From NCBI RefSeq assembly GCF_021130785.1, contig NC_060212.1:145660501-145724500 (forward strand): a stretch of 64,000 nt of DNA. The letters run 5' to 3'. Under the pieces are notes generated by a model. It made no database searches, was not told the DNA's origin, and saw only the letters and a program-made list of their open reading frames with translations. Positions 47,851 through 60,141 of this stretch are shown piece after piece. The translations under genes were made by a program, and so were the position numbers. Position 1 is the first letter of the stretch, and each line of letters starts with the position of its first letter. Source of the stretch: Homalodisca vitripennis. Taxonomy: Eukaryota > Arthropoda > Insecta > Hemiptera > Cicadellidae.

Positions 47851-49713
47851 TCAAAGGCTTACTTTTGGAGAGAACTATTATACTCCATGGTTGCACAAGC
47901 CTCAGGACGTTTTCTCCTGGAAAAAACTGAAAGTCTGTTTGGTTTAGAAGTGTCATTATGCTATAATTGAGTTTCTGATGGGGAGTGCAGATACGCATAA
48001 TTAAGTTTTTTTTAAGGTTTTACGCTTATAATTTATATTGTATTCTTTTATAAGACATGCACACAATTAATTACAATGTGTAGTAGTAGAGTTTAGTCTC
48101 CTACACTGGCTGAGATGGAGAGACCAAGCTCTAGATCTTCAACTGAGAACGCTGTAACACAGTAACAGCTGAAATCTGCTGTCTATCTGTATATGAAGAG
48201 ACAAAAACAACGTCGAAATATCTTCAATAGTCGGAGTATCTACTCCTTTACTCATCAGGCTTGCGCAAGAGAGTCAGGTGCATACTAAGCGAGTGGTCTC
48301 CTCTAAGCTTAGCAGCCAATAATAATTGGGGGCGGCTTTGTTTTTGAAACGGGAACTGAGTTTTAACGGGTTTTACTCCAAACAAGGAATGAATTCCAAT
48401 GTTTGGATTACAGTCTGAAACCCATCTAGTAAGCAAGGATGCGTGAGCAGGACCTGACTGGAGGTTCGCCCTCCCCAGATTCAATGTATAGGCCTAAGTA
48501 AGCTATGTAGAGACAAATTCCATATAATAAATATTATCGAGAAAATACAGAACATTCTGTTCTAATACAAATGTTTGCGAACTAGTAGAAATACAATTCC
48601 TATTTGTAAATTTTTAAGCTACTTGTATTTTCTTCTGAATCTCTTCCCATTTTTATTGTCTCAAGCGTGCTACCATGAATCCAAGCCGAACAGTTCTTAA
48701 GCGTTTTCGACTTCATCACTGTTTCAAACCCCTTCCCACAGGTCCCACCACCCACACTCCTACTACAGTGATATTCAACGACGGCAAATGGCCTTTTTAT
48801 GCCATCCAAACCTAGACATTATACAGTTTGATATGCATTGAAGCCCAAAAAAGGGGCAAATTAAGTTGTCAGAGGTGTCCAAAAGTAGGTAAAGAGTGCG
48901 AGGGGCGGCGTAGGCAGCGAGGAACAGGTATTGACCACGTGGTCGGAGAGAAGTACTCCCATAACCTGTGGAAAACTGACAACAGTATTGGATACTCGCC
49001 CACTGGCCGGTCGATATGAGGCCGAACCCAACAATTCATGGCCAACAATAATGTCTCTATAGTTGTGTTCTGCGAGCTGAACTTGGCACCGAAACTGTGT
49101 CATTGCTCTCTGCACGGTACGTATGAGCTGTGTCTTCATTTGTCATCTGTATAGGTTGTGCTACTTGCGTCTCGTGGGTGTACTGCAAGTTACTCTCGTT
49201 TCATTTTGATTGGATGTATCACCTCTTGTATGGTAATGTGAACTGCACAGTTCTAAACCAATCCAATATCTCAAGGGTCATGACTATCCAAAATGTATCC
49301 ATAAATAGTGTTTTTTTTTATTCTCAAAAACGCTTAATGTGTCAATGTAAGGTATTCTTGTAGCTTTATAGATCAATTCTGCACAGGCAATGTAGATATA
49401 AAAATCGGAATTAGGAGCTGGCTGTAGTGAATCGACCTTGAGCTTTTCCACATAAAAATAATGTTTAACCTCGTTTTAAAAAACATAAGTAATAAGATTT
49501 AAAAAATTTTTTGTAAAGTGTATATTTGTTTATTTTTTCAAAGGAAGGAGTACATAAAAAGTTTAGGATTTTTCTGAACAACCAATAAAAATATCGAGAA
49601 GTGAATATAAAAAATGATTGGATGCGTATTAATTATATATTTAAAGTGACACCATCGGTTAAAATTAAGATCTTAAAAATGCACGAGGCGAGTAGTGAAA
49701 GATTTTGTGGAGT
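47851..49713. other. Mixed AT/GC DNA, no gene recognised
   Basis: Patches at 48240-48480 and 48840-49130 are less AT-rich and carry minus-strand open frames of 78 codons (48248-48484) and 92 codons (48861-49139). The composition is not obviously random, but I recognise no domain and see no second copy here. They may be old transposon fragments. Confidence 0.35.
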
Positions 49714-49833
49714 TTATTTTTGACGATGGAAGGATTGTGAAGGAAACAGGATTTTTCCTGACATTTTCCATCGTTCAGTGAAACAGTTTTTTTACTGGAC
49801 GATGACAAATGTCCGGAAAAATCCTGTTTACTT
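49714..49833 (-). mobile_element. Foldback family, collapsed palindromic copy (~120 bp)
   Basis: Two outer arms face each other with almost no centre: GGAAACAGGATTTTTCCTGA at about 49742-49761 and TCCGGAAAAATCCTGTTTA at 49812-49830. On the minus strand the one-sided tail (CACAATCCTTCCATCGTCAA) is on the proper side, showing the same asymmetric structure as the long copies in opposite orientation. All inner-arm and central sequence is lost. A hairpin of about 40 bp per arm can form. Confidence 0.8.
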
Positions 49834-51849
49834 TAGTGAACATTGTTATTATCGAGCTGAAATCAAGTTGGCAGCCAGTACAGCTCTTAAGTAAGCGAGT
49901 ATCTATTGTATCTGAGCTACGTGACTGATAAACGCAACGTTTTTTTTTTTATTTTGACTTAAACGTGTCCTCTACATAGTACTTTGGAAATTTAGGTTTC
50001 ATTCTTTTTAGGTTTATGAACATTGTAAAGAAGAAATCAAACTTACGTTTGGCCATTCTGTGCACTATTCTTTTGGTTTTCCGTAATTGGATGTACGGTA
50101 TTCTCACCAAATTTCAATATTCAGAACCAAACTTAACAAAGCTGATATTTTCATTTGAAATATTTAATTTTCTTAAAAATGTTTAAGTTAATAGTTTACT
50201 TAATTTTTCTGTTGCATATTTTCCACACGTTGAGACCTGTAGCCTGCTCTTACTAACAGCGTGGTACTCTGAAATTCATACTTATGCCAGACACTTTTCC
50301 TTGCCACCCGACAAAAGTGCAGCGGAGGGTGCGCCTATGCCGGAGACATAAAACGTTACGGCTTCCTGTTCATGCAGAATCCTACAGGTACGGCATTAGC
50401 CATGGGGAACTTTCGTCTCGCCTCCACCCTGTCTTCACACGAGCATCATTCTGCAATTGTCTCCTGGAGAGCAAGTCACTGGCCTGCACTTAACTGGTAA
50501 TTCGTGACTCACTGCAACCCACTAATTCCCATTTTTCTTCACGCAAAAACCACCAAAACATCAGCACAACATGCAATTCTCGTATCTGTTTTCGGGTTTA
50601 TATCATTGCGTTACCATACTGAACGCGAATAATAGCTGGACTTCTTTCGCATTGAAAGAAACGTCTGAGAACTGTTTAATTATACAATACGTAAAGTCTT
50701 AAGTACGTATTGTTCAAGAATTAGTCTCAACTTTATTCTTTCTTTCAAATGCGATTCTAAACAATTTTAGAGAACATGTAAGTAAACTAAGAATAATTTT
50801 TAATGTAATTATTGTTTTGTGTTATAAATAGACTATTTTGTAACAGTAATACTTAAGTATTCCACATCTCAGTCCAAAAAAAATATATTTAGTTTTCTTA
50901 AAATGTCCAGACATTTGCCAAACGTGATATTGTTTTCATAAAGGCGTGGCGTATGTGTTTTGCCATTTGCTATAATTATGTTAATACTAAACACTTAATT
51001 GGAAAATTTAAAACTGCTTGCAATTTAATTATTAAAGATTGTAAACATTCTTGATAAACTTGTAAAGTTTACCTATATTTTATATAGTGCATAAGATCAA
51101 TAATGACCATTGATAAAAGTATGCATCAACCTTAATTAATTGTACAAATATATTTAATAGTTAGATATTATAAAGTAGATCTGATGCGACAAACATTGCA
51201 TTCACGTTTCAAAAATCTGTCTCCATGAGAGTCATTTAATACTTTTTAATTGCTTGTTATTGTATAATATATGAATATAATTAATTATTGTCCAAAACAT
51301 TCTTGTCTTATTTCTTTCACTTGATTTTAGTAACATACTTAAACAAATACGAGGTATTAATCCAATAACTTTGCTGTCTCGATAGACTTTGTGTAACACC
51401 ATCAGATTTGTAAGGCCCAACTTTTTAAAATTCAAATAGTATTAGTTTAGTGTTTAATCGTTTTGAAGGATTATATTTTGAAAACTGACACATTCATTTA
51501 ACAAAACTACTTGCGGTCGTGATGTAGTTTCGTGCACGAGCCTTTTTTCCTTATTATTTACTAATAATACAGGATTACCACGTTTCGTTTAACAGCCTTC
51601 CCTGAGCTTGCATGCAACATTCCAGGTATATAGCTGAATATGTTATTATACAACATTGTACGTTAAACAATGCGTTGTGCACAATAATAACAATCCAGAA
51701 GTTATTTATGATATGACTTGTCTTTTGTAATTTCACTGTATGGCATCATCTACAGGTTTGCTATGTACTGCAATATAGTATACAGGTGCTCATATAAAGC
51801 TATATAGAGAGGAATACACAGTTGCGATATTTTTAAAACAAATAAACCG
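49834..51849. other. AT-rich DNA, one GC-richer patch
   Basis: 50280-50510 is GC-richer with a 69-codon plus frame (50284-50493), unrecognised. The rest is AT-rich with no element identified. Confidence 0.4.
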
Positions 51850-52110
51850 TCGATGGCGTGCGTGATGGACAGACAGCGTTAGAGCGCGAGGGTGCCCCCT
51901 AACTCCTCGTTGACCCGTTGACCCACACTGCCCTTGTTTCCCTCTCACCTGTTTCACGCCAATAATTTTCCCGACGATTTCGAATCGTCTGCAGGATCTG
52001 GCCCCCGCCTCGTGATGTTGCCCGCCGGATCCACACGCTTCCCTCGGCCGCGGTCCCGCATTGTTCCTCTGAATTCCCGCAAATTCTGCTTTCCAATTCC
52101 CTAATTCGTC
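51850..52110. other. CpG-rich island
   Basis: GC-rich from ATGGCGTGCGTGATGG to about TTCCTCTGAATTCCCGC, with ACACGCTTCCCTCGGCCGCG at about 52032. A minus frame of 92 codons (51899-52177) is Arg/Glu-rich and unrecognised. Confidence 0.35.
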
Positions 52111-52259
52111 TAGTATCCGGTCTAGTATAGCTCAAACTTACAAATTTAACTGCCGGAAGTACAAAGTTCAATAGCATTGGGAAGTAATAACTGATTGGTC
52201 TGAAAACAGCTCTTAGACAAATAAATGTTTAATATACACTGTGCGTCTCTCAAACAAGT

Positions 52260-52470
52260 CAGGGGCTAACAAAATAAATTTGCGAAATCTCCCTGTCTGT
52301 CCGCCGAAAATTTCGAGAGCAAATTGACTAAAAATGTTTATACAATTATTTCATTCATACATGTGCAACATTATGGTGTATGTCCTTCCGGTTGATATCC
52401 TACACTCATTATATCATAAGCGAGCTTGTTAAGCGACACGTGGGCTAGCGTTTTCCTACTTCGTTACAGG
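52260..52470 (+). repeat. Interspersed repeat fragment
   Basis: CCCTGTCTGTCCGCCGAAAA followed by TTTCGAGAGCAAATTGAC shares word order with the dispersed family at 1140, 22240, 23520 and 29010. Weak and diverged. Confidence 0.35.
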
Positions 52471-53469
52471 ATAGCAATTCAAAATGTCCCTTATTCTGAA
52501 AAACAGCAGGATCTAACATTTAAATCTACTGCACTGAAGAGTTAGGTTCTACCTACATCTTGTGCTGTAGGTATTGCTGTAGATAAATTCAATCAATATT
52601 TTTATAATAATTGTCAATAACATCTATGTAATTCAATTCAATACTAGCAGAATGCGTTATGTTGCATATTCGTTAGTTTTTTTCATGTCAGAATGTGCAC
52701 AGATATGCACAGATATTATAAAAATTCATAAAAGATGACGTCATATCCCAGTATGATGGCTCACGACACAACTACGGTATCAGTAAGCACAAGGCTTATT
52801 TACTTAAGGTAGGCCATACTTATGTAATTATTCATAATATAACAATTCATTTATATATGTTGATACGTAAATTATACAAGCTCAGTCTTAAATATAAATC
52901 AATCGCATTGATCCTTTTGTTACGCTACTCCACACTCGACTGTATGGGACATGGTAAGTAAGAGAGGAACGAGAGAAAATCATAATTTAATATTTTTTTC
53001 TTACAAACTAGAAATCTACAGATATAATATACATTATTCTGTGTGACCAATTTTACTTTTGCATAGTGTACATGTAATGGATGTCTTGGCCTCAAATTTA
53101 AAGTATAAATGTTTGGCTAAATATAGCAATAATAAATAATTCAAACGTTTCTGTGTATGCAATGACATCAAATTCCAGTACAACAACCAACATTAATTTA
53201 ATCCTACGGTTTTTTAATCTAAACTCTAGTGCTGCTATACTTTGATTCTCTTCTATCATAATTTAAATTTTAGATTTAAAGCTATTTTGTGTAAAAGATT
53301 GGTTGATGAACATTTAGATTTTATTGTAACTTCATTAGATATGTTTTATATCAACTATTATATACACTATTAGAAATTTACTTGTTCGATCCTGGCGAAT
53401 GTTCTTGAATTGTTGAGTATAATTTGTTCTCGGAAATTCTTACCACTTATGCTTCCATAACAAGACAAG
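52471..53469. other. AT-rich DNA, no gene
   Basis: Nothing recognised. A direct repeat GCACAGATAT(x2) lies at 52697-52716. Confidence 0.4.
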
Positions 53470-54440
53470 GAGGGTCAGGGAAACCATCGCATCTTCAGAA
53501 ACACAGCATCGTCTCGTCCGGCACCATAAACTGTTCGAACGCCCTCCGCCTAGGCTAGACGGGACGTGTATTACCAGCCGTTACCTGTAATAGTGGAATA
53601 TTACAGTATCGTTGTGCGGATGATATCGCGGTGAGTCGTGGCTTCAACGCCGTAATAGCCCTGCCCGTGTCGGTAGTGCGGTCCCGACCGATCTGAATAT
53701 CTATCGCTCACATTTGTCCGGAACTGTCTCTCGGCCTCGTTGAACCTGTTGGCCGATCGTGTCTTGTACCCGACACGTCGAGAGTCGCTCGTAAAAAGAT
53801 ATTCCGGAGCGTTAGGGAGCAGGGGTATCCGTAACGTCCCCGGCACGACTCCGCGGCCAGGTATTTCTCTAAGTGATAAAGACGAGGATGTTTGTTTAGA
53901 GTGTAAGATAGGCGCGAACCACAGACCCTCCGTGCCCGGGGGGACCGTCGGGAGGACCACGATAGTCGGGTAATTGAATGGAATCATACGGGCAAGGAGA
54001 AATTGGCGGTCGGACGAACTCGTTCGCTTCCCCGATATTGTATATTTTAGCATGCTCAATGAGCCGGTATGGTTTTGATGGTTTTGGCGTGAACCTGCGG
54101 CGACCCTGTTATTAGGGCAGTGTGACCGGTCGGCCATGACTAAACCGAACTGAGACAAGACAAACAGAGGTCAGGTGTTCCGCAAGGTGCACTTCTTGAC
54201 CCGATGCTATTGCTTCCCACACTGTTGCGGCTGCTCCATCGATGGATGGATTTGGACCGTGTTCTGAACTGACCCACAAGGTATCGGTGCGTGTTCACCT
54301 CCTGACACGGCCGGTCGGTGAGAACGCAGGTAATCATCCTCCCCCAGCAGCTTTCCTCACACAAATAATATTTCCGAATATCGCGGATGTTTGGATGTTC
54401 ATAATTACAAGGAGCCTGCCGACAAAGCGGAACGGTATGT
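53470..54440. other. Largest CpG-rich island (~1 kb)
   Basis: The longest GC-rich block in the window, dense in CpG from 53510 to 54330. It contains the longest non-repeat open frame here, 53601-54158 on the minus strand (185 codons), overlapped by plus frames 53740-53973 and 54242-54442. None resembles a protein I know. GGGTAATTGAATGG near 53968 is a homeodomain-like site. It could be a CpG island, an enhancer or a true exon. Confidence 0.45.
53601..54158 (-). CDS. Hypothetical 185-codon open frame in a CpG island
   Basis: Starts MSQFGLVMADRSHC and ends THRDIIRTTIL. No signal peptide, membrane segment or known motif is visible; the composition is Arg/Ser/Pro-rich as expected from a GC-rich frame. 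The other strand is also open for 77 codons within it. I did not identify splice sites, a promoter or homologues. More likely chance than gene, listed because it is the longest non-repetitive frame in the window. Confidence 0.15.
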   Translation of the reverse strand: MSQFGLVMADRSHCPNNRVAAGSRQNHQNHTGSLSMLKYTISGKRTSSSDRQFLLARMIPFNYPTIVVLPTVPPGTEGLWFAPILHSKQTSSSLSLREIPGRGVVPGTLRIPLLPNAPEYLFTSDSRRVGYKTRSANRFNEAERQFRTNVSDRYSDRSGPHYRHGQGYYGVEATTHRDIIRTTIL

Positions 54441-56118
54441 AGTGTAGCTCATTCCAAATATTTAACTCTCATCATATAAGACAAACGTTTTCTATCACCC
54501 ATAATTAAAAAGCAATTCGCTCTAATAATTCAAAACGATATCTTCGTGTTCTTCCGGAAAATAAAGATTAGACAGTTCTTCGCGATCAGTGTACTAAATT
54601 ATAGCACATTCTTGTTTAATCTCCATTGAGGTAAAATTATAACTAGATTATGATAAACACTATGGGCGTATTATGCTTGTATGAAGAAATTGCCAACTTT
54701 TATAAAATAATACTGCCCAAATGTAATGCACACCAAAATAACATAGTACTTAAGTATTTAAATGGTATGATTATGATTTTTGGTTATTCAGACAGTTATT
54801 CAAACCTACTCTTATATTTATTAAAAGATTGAATGTCAAACTTTATATATTTTATATCTACTCATATTTGTTTTAGTACATCATTTTTGGACTTAAGAAG
54901 TTATTTCCCTTAATAATGGATTTTTGTAAATTATTATCCTAGGAGGAAATGCATTATCCACGTTTCACACGACATGCTTCAGTAATGATAGCGTGTCGGA
55001 TATCACCCGGAAGAAAATACATCATAATGATGCACATATATGAAACAAATTGACTGGAAGGTTTGCATACAATTTCATTATATATAACGTAAACAGACAC
55101 AATTCTCCATACAGTTACAATAGAACTTTCCATATTTACGGACATAGTAGTTTTGATTGTTATAACTAATTTTTTTTAACAAGTGCATACTCTTATTTCC
55201 ACTCATAACAAATTATATTTACTGTTAGATTTGTTATTATATACTGGTATTTCCAAAAATTGTGCATTTTTTTCAAATATTGGCTTACGATACTGACACA
55301 CTACTTATCTAAAAAAATTACTAGTATAAATATGTTGTTTATTGACTAATTAAAACAACTTGGTATTAACATGTTTTGTAATAGCTGAGTCATTAAGTTA
55401 CGGCTTTTTTCATGTAATAAAAATGTGGGTTTAGTCCCTCCACTTTAATAAATTATCCACAGCACAACTATCCATACCAATTTCCGTTACGTAAATAATA
55501 CTGTATATACGCCACCTTTTTATTTTATACCTTAAGTGAGGACCCTTAAATAACAACTAGCACATTAGTTTTGATATTTCAAAATTTATTTCCGCTGTTT
55601 AATTGTTGAACTGTTACCTTATTACGAAGAAACTTGAGAGTAGACATGTACCATGAATTATTTTAAATAAACCATTTATTTTTAATTCGATTTCAACATT
55701 TGGAGTGTTATTTCATTTGTTGATACATTGTAAACAAAAATAATTTTTAACTTACTTGTAAAACTAATACCTGCATAAATATTTATTTTATTTGAATATA
55801 AATATTGTATAAATAAAGCAGTCAACTTCAGATTTAATTTGAAACTTCGATCAAACTTTTTATTGATAGATATTGTGGAATTTAAGTTTGATTAGTTTTA
55901 AAACTGCGATGTATTAAATTAAAAACAAATGCAGGAAGACATCTAGTAAACAAAAATAGATAGACCAATTCTTTATTTACTTTCTGGCTCCACTGGGTCT
56001 ACGGAACGGTATCCTACATTTTGTCGCGAGGAGAGTTTTGTAACACCATGTAAGGTGCTCATCTTACCTATAACAACATTTTTTTTTTTGCAATATTAGT
56101 TTTCAATAACAAAATTAG
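54441..56118. other. AT-rich DNA, no gene
   Basis: Short frames only (54650-54832 +, 54954-55145 -). No repeats recognised. Confidence 0.45.
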
Positions 56119-56902
56119 TTCTCAAAAAATAACATGTTATTAAGCCCAGAGAAAACTAAGTACATCAATTTTAGTTTAAAAACAGATCAGCAAATTTTTA
56201 GTAATTCAATTTTGTATCGATGTGTCAATTGTTTGTGTAGTAACATTCAGTGCCAACAGAACTGTGCTGTAGTATCCCAGTGCGAAAATTTAAAATATTT
56301 AGGAGTCATGCTAGATAGAGAAATCAACTGGAAGACACATATTGAAATTTTAAAACGCAAACTAAACAATATTTTAAGATTTTTTTATTTTTTACAATAC
56401 ATTTGCACCGAAGAAGTGTTAAGAATGCTGTAATTAATTCTCTTTGGTCAATAGTAGGCTTGACTATGGAATATTTTGTTGGGGTGGAGCCTATGAAACA
56501 AATCTAAAGCCACTTCTAACTCAACAAAAGAAATTCATAAGGTTGATTAAACGAAAACGAAGAATGGAGAAATTCTTTCCTCTTTTTGTTGATTTAAATA
56601 TTCTTCCCCTTAAATATATGTTTGTTTATAAAGTTTTAAAAATATTTTATGTCATAAGTGGCAATTTACCAGAATTAAAAAATAGTTACAAAAACAAATT
56701 AAGAAAGCAAGAACCAATACCAGTTCCAAAGCCTAACTTAGCATTTTTTTTTTCAAATAGTTATTGTTTTTTGGGACCTAAAATGTTTAGTATAATTTCT
56801 TCAATTATTAGTTGTGAGAATATAAAGTTATTTTCAAAAACATTAAAGAAGTGGTTATTGGGTTTTGATAAATTAGATTTTCTTCTCTGCATAGATTCCT
56901 AG
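56119..56902 (+). pseudogene. LINE ORF2 C-terminal relic (RT end)
   Basis: The first frame (56119-56433) reads NNMLLSPEKTKYINFSL and YLGVMLDREINWKTHI, the N-L-LN--KT--I-F and LG--ID--L-W--HI blocks after the YADD box of Jockey/CR1-like reverse transcriptases. After a frameshift near 56430-56440 the second frame (to 56902) reads NSRLDYGIFCWGGAY, then TQQKKFIRLIKRKRRM, LFVDLNILPLKYMFVYK and a C-terminal KTLKKWLLGFDKL. One frameshift and the missing upstream RT make it inactive, though decay is light compared with the other relics here. Confidence 0.85.
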
Positions 56903-57330
56903 TTAATTAAAGAAAGTAACAGTAAATTTTAGTTTGAATTTATTTAAGTGGATTTTCATTTGCTTTGTAACTGCAGCAGCACACTTTTAATCAATTTTTT
57001 TTAGGAGCTTATAAAAAAATCAAAGTTTTGTTTAAATTTTCTTTGAGCTAAAAAAGATTTTTGTTATAAAAGAAACCTCTCCACAGGCACTTGCCTCTAG
57101 AGGCCCTAGTTATTTTTGAAAATATTTCTTTTAATTTACGAGTGTTTTTGTTTTAATTTTATTTACAAGAATGTTACATTTTTATTTAAGTTTGCTCATT
57201 AGGTTTGTACATTGTGCATACATTTGGTTGTTTAGGTTACTTTATTGATGTATTATATTGTGTATACCATTGTATATAATGTGTTATTGTAATATTTTCA
57301 AAAATAAATCATATTCTATTCTATTCTAAT
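56903..57330 (+). mobile_element. LINE 3' UTR and (TTCTA)n tail
   Basis: Follows the RT relic directly. From 57062 it is nearly identical to 20935-21200, including TCTAGAGGCCCTAGTTATTT and the tail AAAATAAATCATATTCTATT ending CTATTCTA. This links the isolated 3' fragment at 21 kb to this LINE family. Confidence 0.85.
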
Positions 57331-57625
57331 AGTATTGTGTGATGCAAATATCCATTTATTTTGAAAATTATTTTGTTTTAGTTTACAACACACATCAATA
57401 GGACAGTGTTAAAAGTTTTAAAAACTCGTAGTAACCAGAAACTATATTGCAGTAAACAACTCACGTTCGTTAAACATTGGTCTATTGACGTGAAAACCTC
57501 TATTTAAACGTTACCTTGAAGATATTAAATCACATTAATACCTCAACGATATATACATGCATTAATCTCGTACACACCGTCACTGAGGAGCAACTGATGG
57601 TACTGATCGTACTGAGCAATTGTTA

Positions 57626-57836
57626 ATTTAATCGAGGTTTATTTTAAATTTAATCGAGCTTCATTTTAAATTTAATCGAGGTTCATTTTAAATTTAATCG
57701 ACTTCATTTTAAATTTAATCGAGGTTCATTTTAAATTTAATCGAGGTTCATTTTAAATTTAATCGAGGCTTCATTTTAAATTTAATCGAGCTTCATTTTA
57801 AATTTAATCGAGGTTCATTTTAAATTTCATCGAGCA
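57626..57836 (+). repeat. 22-bp minisatellite, ~10 units
   Basis: Unit approximately TTAATCGAGGTTCATTTTAAAT, with GG/GC/GGC variants after TCGA and lengths of 21-23 bp. Ten TCGA anchors from about 57631 to 57830. Confidence 0.93.
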
Positions 57837-58189
57837 CACCACTACTTACAAAATTATTTTTTTTATCTTCTTTCTGACTACTTCTACAGAATAGCTCTAT
57901 CAATGTTTTGTATTTTTTCTAGCTGTGAAAAATAATTCTTACACGTCCTTTACTTATAATCGGAATTGCAATTGTGATTCAGCCACACATTAAGTGCTCA
58001 ATTTATATTTTGTTAAATAACATTTAATGGTTTTCTAGTTCACAGGTTTTAATTTTCTTTTACACGTACCATTTAAGACGGAACAGTGGAGGACATAGAA
58101 TGACTGCTTGTTGTTACAAGTCATTACGTAAATGGAACTTTCGCTTTTGGTGATTTTTTTTTCGACTTGGACTATTCCAAGACCAAACT
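57837..58189. other. AT-rich DNA, no feature
   Basis: Nothing recognised. Confidence 0.4.
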
Positions 58190-58510
58190 TGTGTTAAACG
58201 GGATCCCCTGGATGTAGACTCGGACGATGTTTTGCAACCGCAGAGTCCATCCTGGAAACGAGCGGAGCTAATGCGGAGGAGAGGAGTGTCGGCAGCAATG
58301 TACGAGCACATCAGCCCGTCGTGCGCGGGCAATACGGTCAAACTGCGCACAAACTGGGCACAGGAATCCCCGAAATTTGGGCGATTTAGTGAATTAATGA
58401 CGCATAATGACGGGGGTCGGCAGTTCAGAGTTAGGGAGGTAGCGGAAAACTGCGCTGGAACCTCTCTACATGGCCTCCGTTAGTAGGCATTACGGACCTT
58501 ACGTGGATTT
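58190..58510. other. CpG-rich island
   Basis: GC-rich, with AGCGGAGCTAATGCGGAGGA and CCCGTCGTGCGCGGGCAATA near 58261-58333. Opposite-strand frames (58114-58350 -, 58232-58483 +) overlap and are unrecognised. GTGAATTAATGACGC at 58389-58403 holds an ATTAAT core. Confidence 0.38.
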
Positions 58511-59288
58511 ACAGATAAGGAAGGATTCAGAGTAGTCGGTTGGTTGATTTTGCCTGAGACTGGTGTTTGGAAATCGATTTTTCAGAAAGGTCTAAAACTA
58601 TGTGTTTTGGAATCGAATAAACATTTTGTCACTTAACGTTACAGCTCATTCTTTCCATGCCTTCCAAGGGGATGATAGTAAAATCTAGAAACAATTTGAT
58701 TGTAGAACTGAACGACAGCAGTTCACAAGTTTAACTAATATGAATTCCATGTGGTTCAGTTTCCACCTAATGTAAAACTGCAAAACGCTCTTCTTTATTT
58801 ATTAACCGAAATGTAAAAGTAAATAGCAATATAATAAAAGATATCAACAACACAACAATACGGTAAGTACTGTACAATAAAAAAAAACAGTAAATATTTA
58901 CTACTAGAATAAATGTATTCACAATATACTATTATATATCAACAACTGATTGATATGTTACCAATTTCAATTTTATTATATTCTTCTGAAACTTATTATA
59001 GCTTCTGAAACGAGCTATTACCTAGTAGTAAGGTATGTCTTATTAATTATTTATTCACTTTTAAATGGAGTTTGTTGTTACAATTATAAATTTAGCTGCG
59101 TGACTTCCAAGGCTAAGCATTTTGCAATCGAGTTGGATATTCTCGAAAATATTTTTCGTTATACCTTAAACAGTCCAGTGATATGTATAGGAGGGCCTTG
59201 TACAAAATCTATAACATATCTTAAACTAATTTCAAAATGCCATCTCAAGATCGCTTTGATAAATTACCTTTCCCCCAGAGTAACCAAC
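58511..59288. other. AT-rich DNA, no gene
   Basis: The open frame 58950-59345 (+), 131 codons, is Ile/Leu/Tyr-rich and ends inside the adjacent tandem repeat. It resembles nothing known and I treat it as chance. Confidence 0.4.
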
Positions 59289-59390
59289 ACATGTGAGTTG
59301 ATAGGATCACATGTGATAACAGGGATGACTATACATGTGAGATGATAAGATCACATGTGATCACAGGGATGACTATACATGTGAGATGAT
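59289..59390 (+). repeat. 44-bp tandem repeat, 2.3 units
   Basis: Unit starts ACATGTGAG(T/A)TGATA, contains ATCACATGTGAT and ends CAGGGATGACTAT. Starts at 59289, 59333 and 59377. Each unit contains the palindrome ATCACATGTGAT. Confidence 0.9.
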
Positions 59391-59669
59391 GCGATCGATC
59401 CTGGCACCAATCCACAATCCGTAAGGTGTTCGGTGAAATGCGCAGGAGAACCTTCACTTCACACATTGCTCGTCCTTAGCGACGTCGATAAGGAGTTTGT
59501 TCCTGTCAGGAACATTATCTGCACTACACCTCCTTATAAGCGTGTGTTAGTTGCTGTACAAGAACAGCGCCAACATCTTGATTTGTGACGTGACAGGACA
59601 CGCAGCGTGTTGCCGTACATGGCTTCATAGGATCTTGACGCGTTCCACTTGCCGTTACCCTTACTGGAA
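59391..59669. other. GC-richer stretch, no gene recognised
   Basis: Moderately GC-rich with an inverted pair TTCCTGTCAGGAA (59500-59512). No protein or RNA similarity recognised. Confidence 0.35.
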
Positions 59670-59795
59670 CGTTACTTTTGGTATTGTTTGGTTGGACTCT
59701 GATTACAATATAAACAACACTTTACGTGATAACTGTAAATTGCAAACCTGGAGAATTGTGTTGTATTTGATTGAGCGATGATTACAATTAATTAT
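59670..59795 (+). repeat. Diverged 84-bp satellite units
   Basis: TTGGTTGGACTCTGATTACA then ATATAAACAACACTTTACGT (59688-59730), and GAATTGTGTTGTATTTGATT then GAGCGATGATTACAATTA (59753-59790), are degenerate copies of the 84-bp unit that dominates 62632-64000. Confidence 0.65.
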
Positions 59796-60049
59796 CATGT
59801 TTTTATTACTTTTAAACAATACACGTTGCATTCGCAAATGTTATTTGATACCATATCTTAAATTTGTCGTCATAACTAAAACCAATTAGTATTAATATAA
59901 AACTAATAATTCATTCGTATCTCACTCATACGTGCAACAAATTACATTTTCATCTTATATTCATCGTGATTTCAGTACCAGTAAAACGATAGTTTGTGGT
60001 CCCAGCTACGAAATTCGAGTATATCAACACTATTCAGGAGTGCATTCTG

Positions 60050-60130
60050 TAAGTTTTAACAATGTAGAATTGTATTGCATTTATTTGGGTGCTGATTACA
60101 ATATAAATCAACATTTTACGTGAAAACCAT
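60050..60130 (+). repeat. 84-bp satellite unit left of the TIR element
   Basis: Well-conserved single unit: GTTTTAACAATGTAGAATTG, GCATTTATTTGGGTGCTGAT, TACAATATAAATCAACATTT and ACGTGAAAACCATCTG. The TIR element starts about 12 bases later and the array resumes right after its other end. Confidence 0.85.
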
Positions 60131-60141
60131 CTGTTAGTCCG

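Noticed and set aside
53375..53400. tRNA B-box-like TTGTTCGATCCTGG
   Set aside because: No A-box, acceptor pairing or cloverleaf could be built around it.
57626..57836. CRISPR-like short repeat array
   Set aside because: Contiguous 22-bp minisatellite with no spacers.
58950..59345. 131-codon plus-strand frame
   Set aside because: Runs from AT-rich DNA into a tandem repeat; low-complexity composition and no domain.
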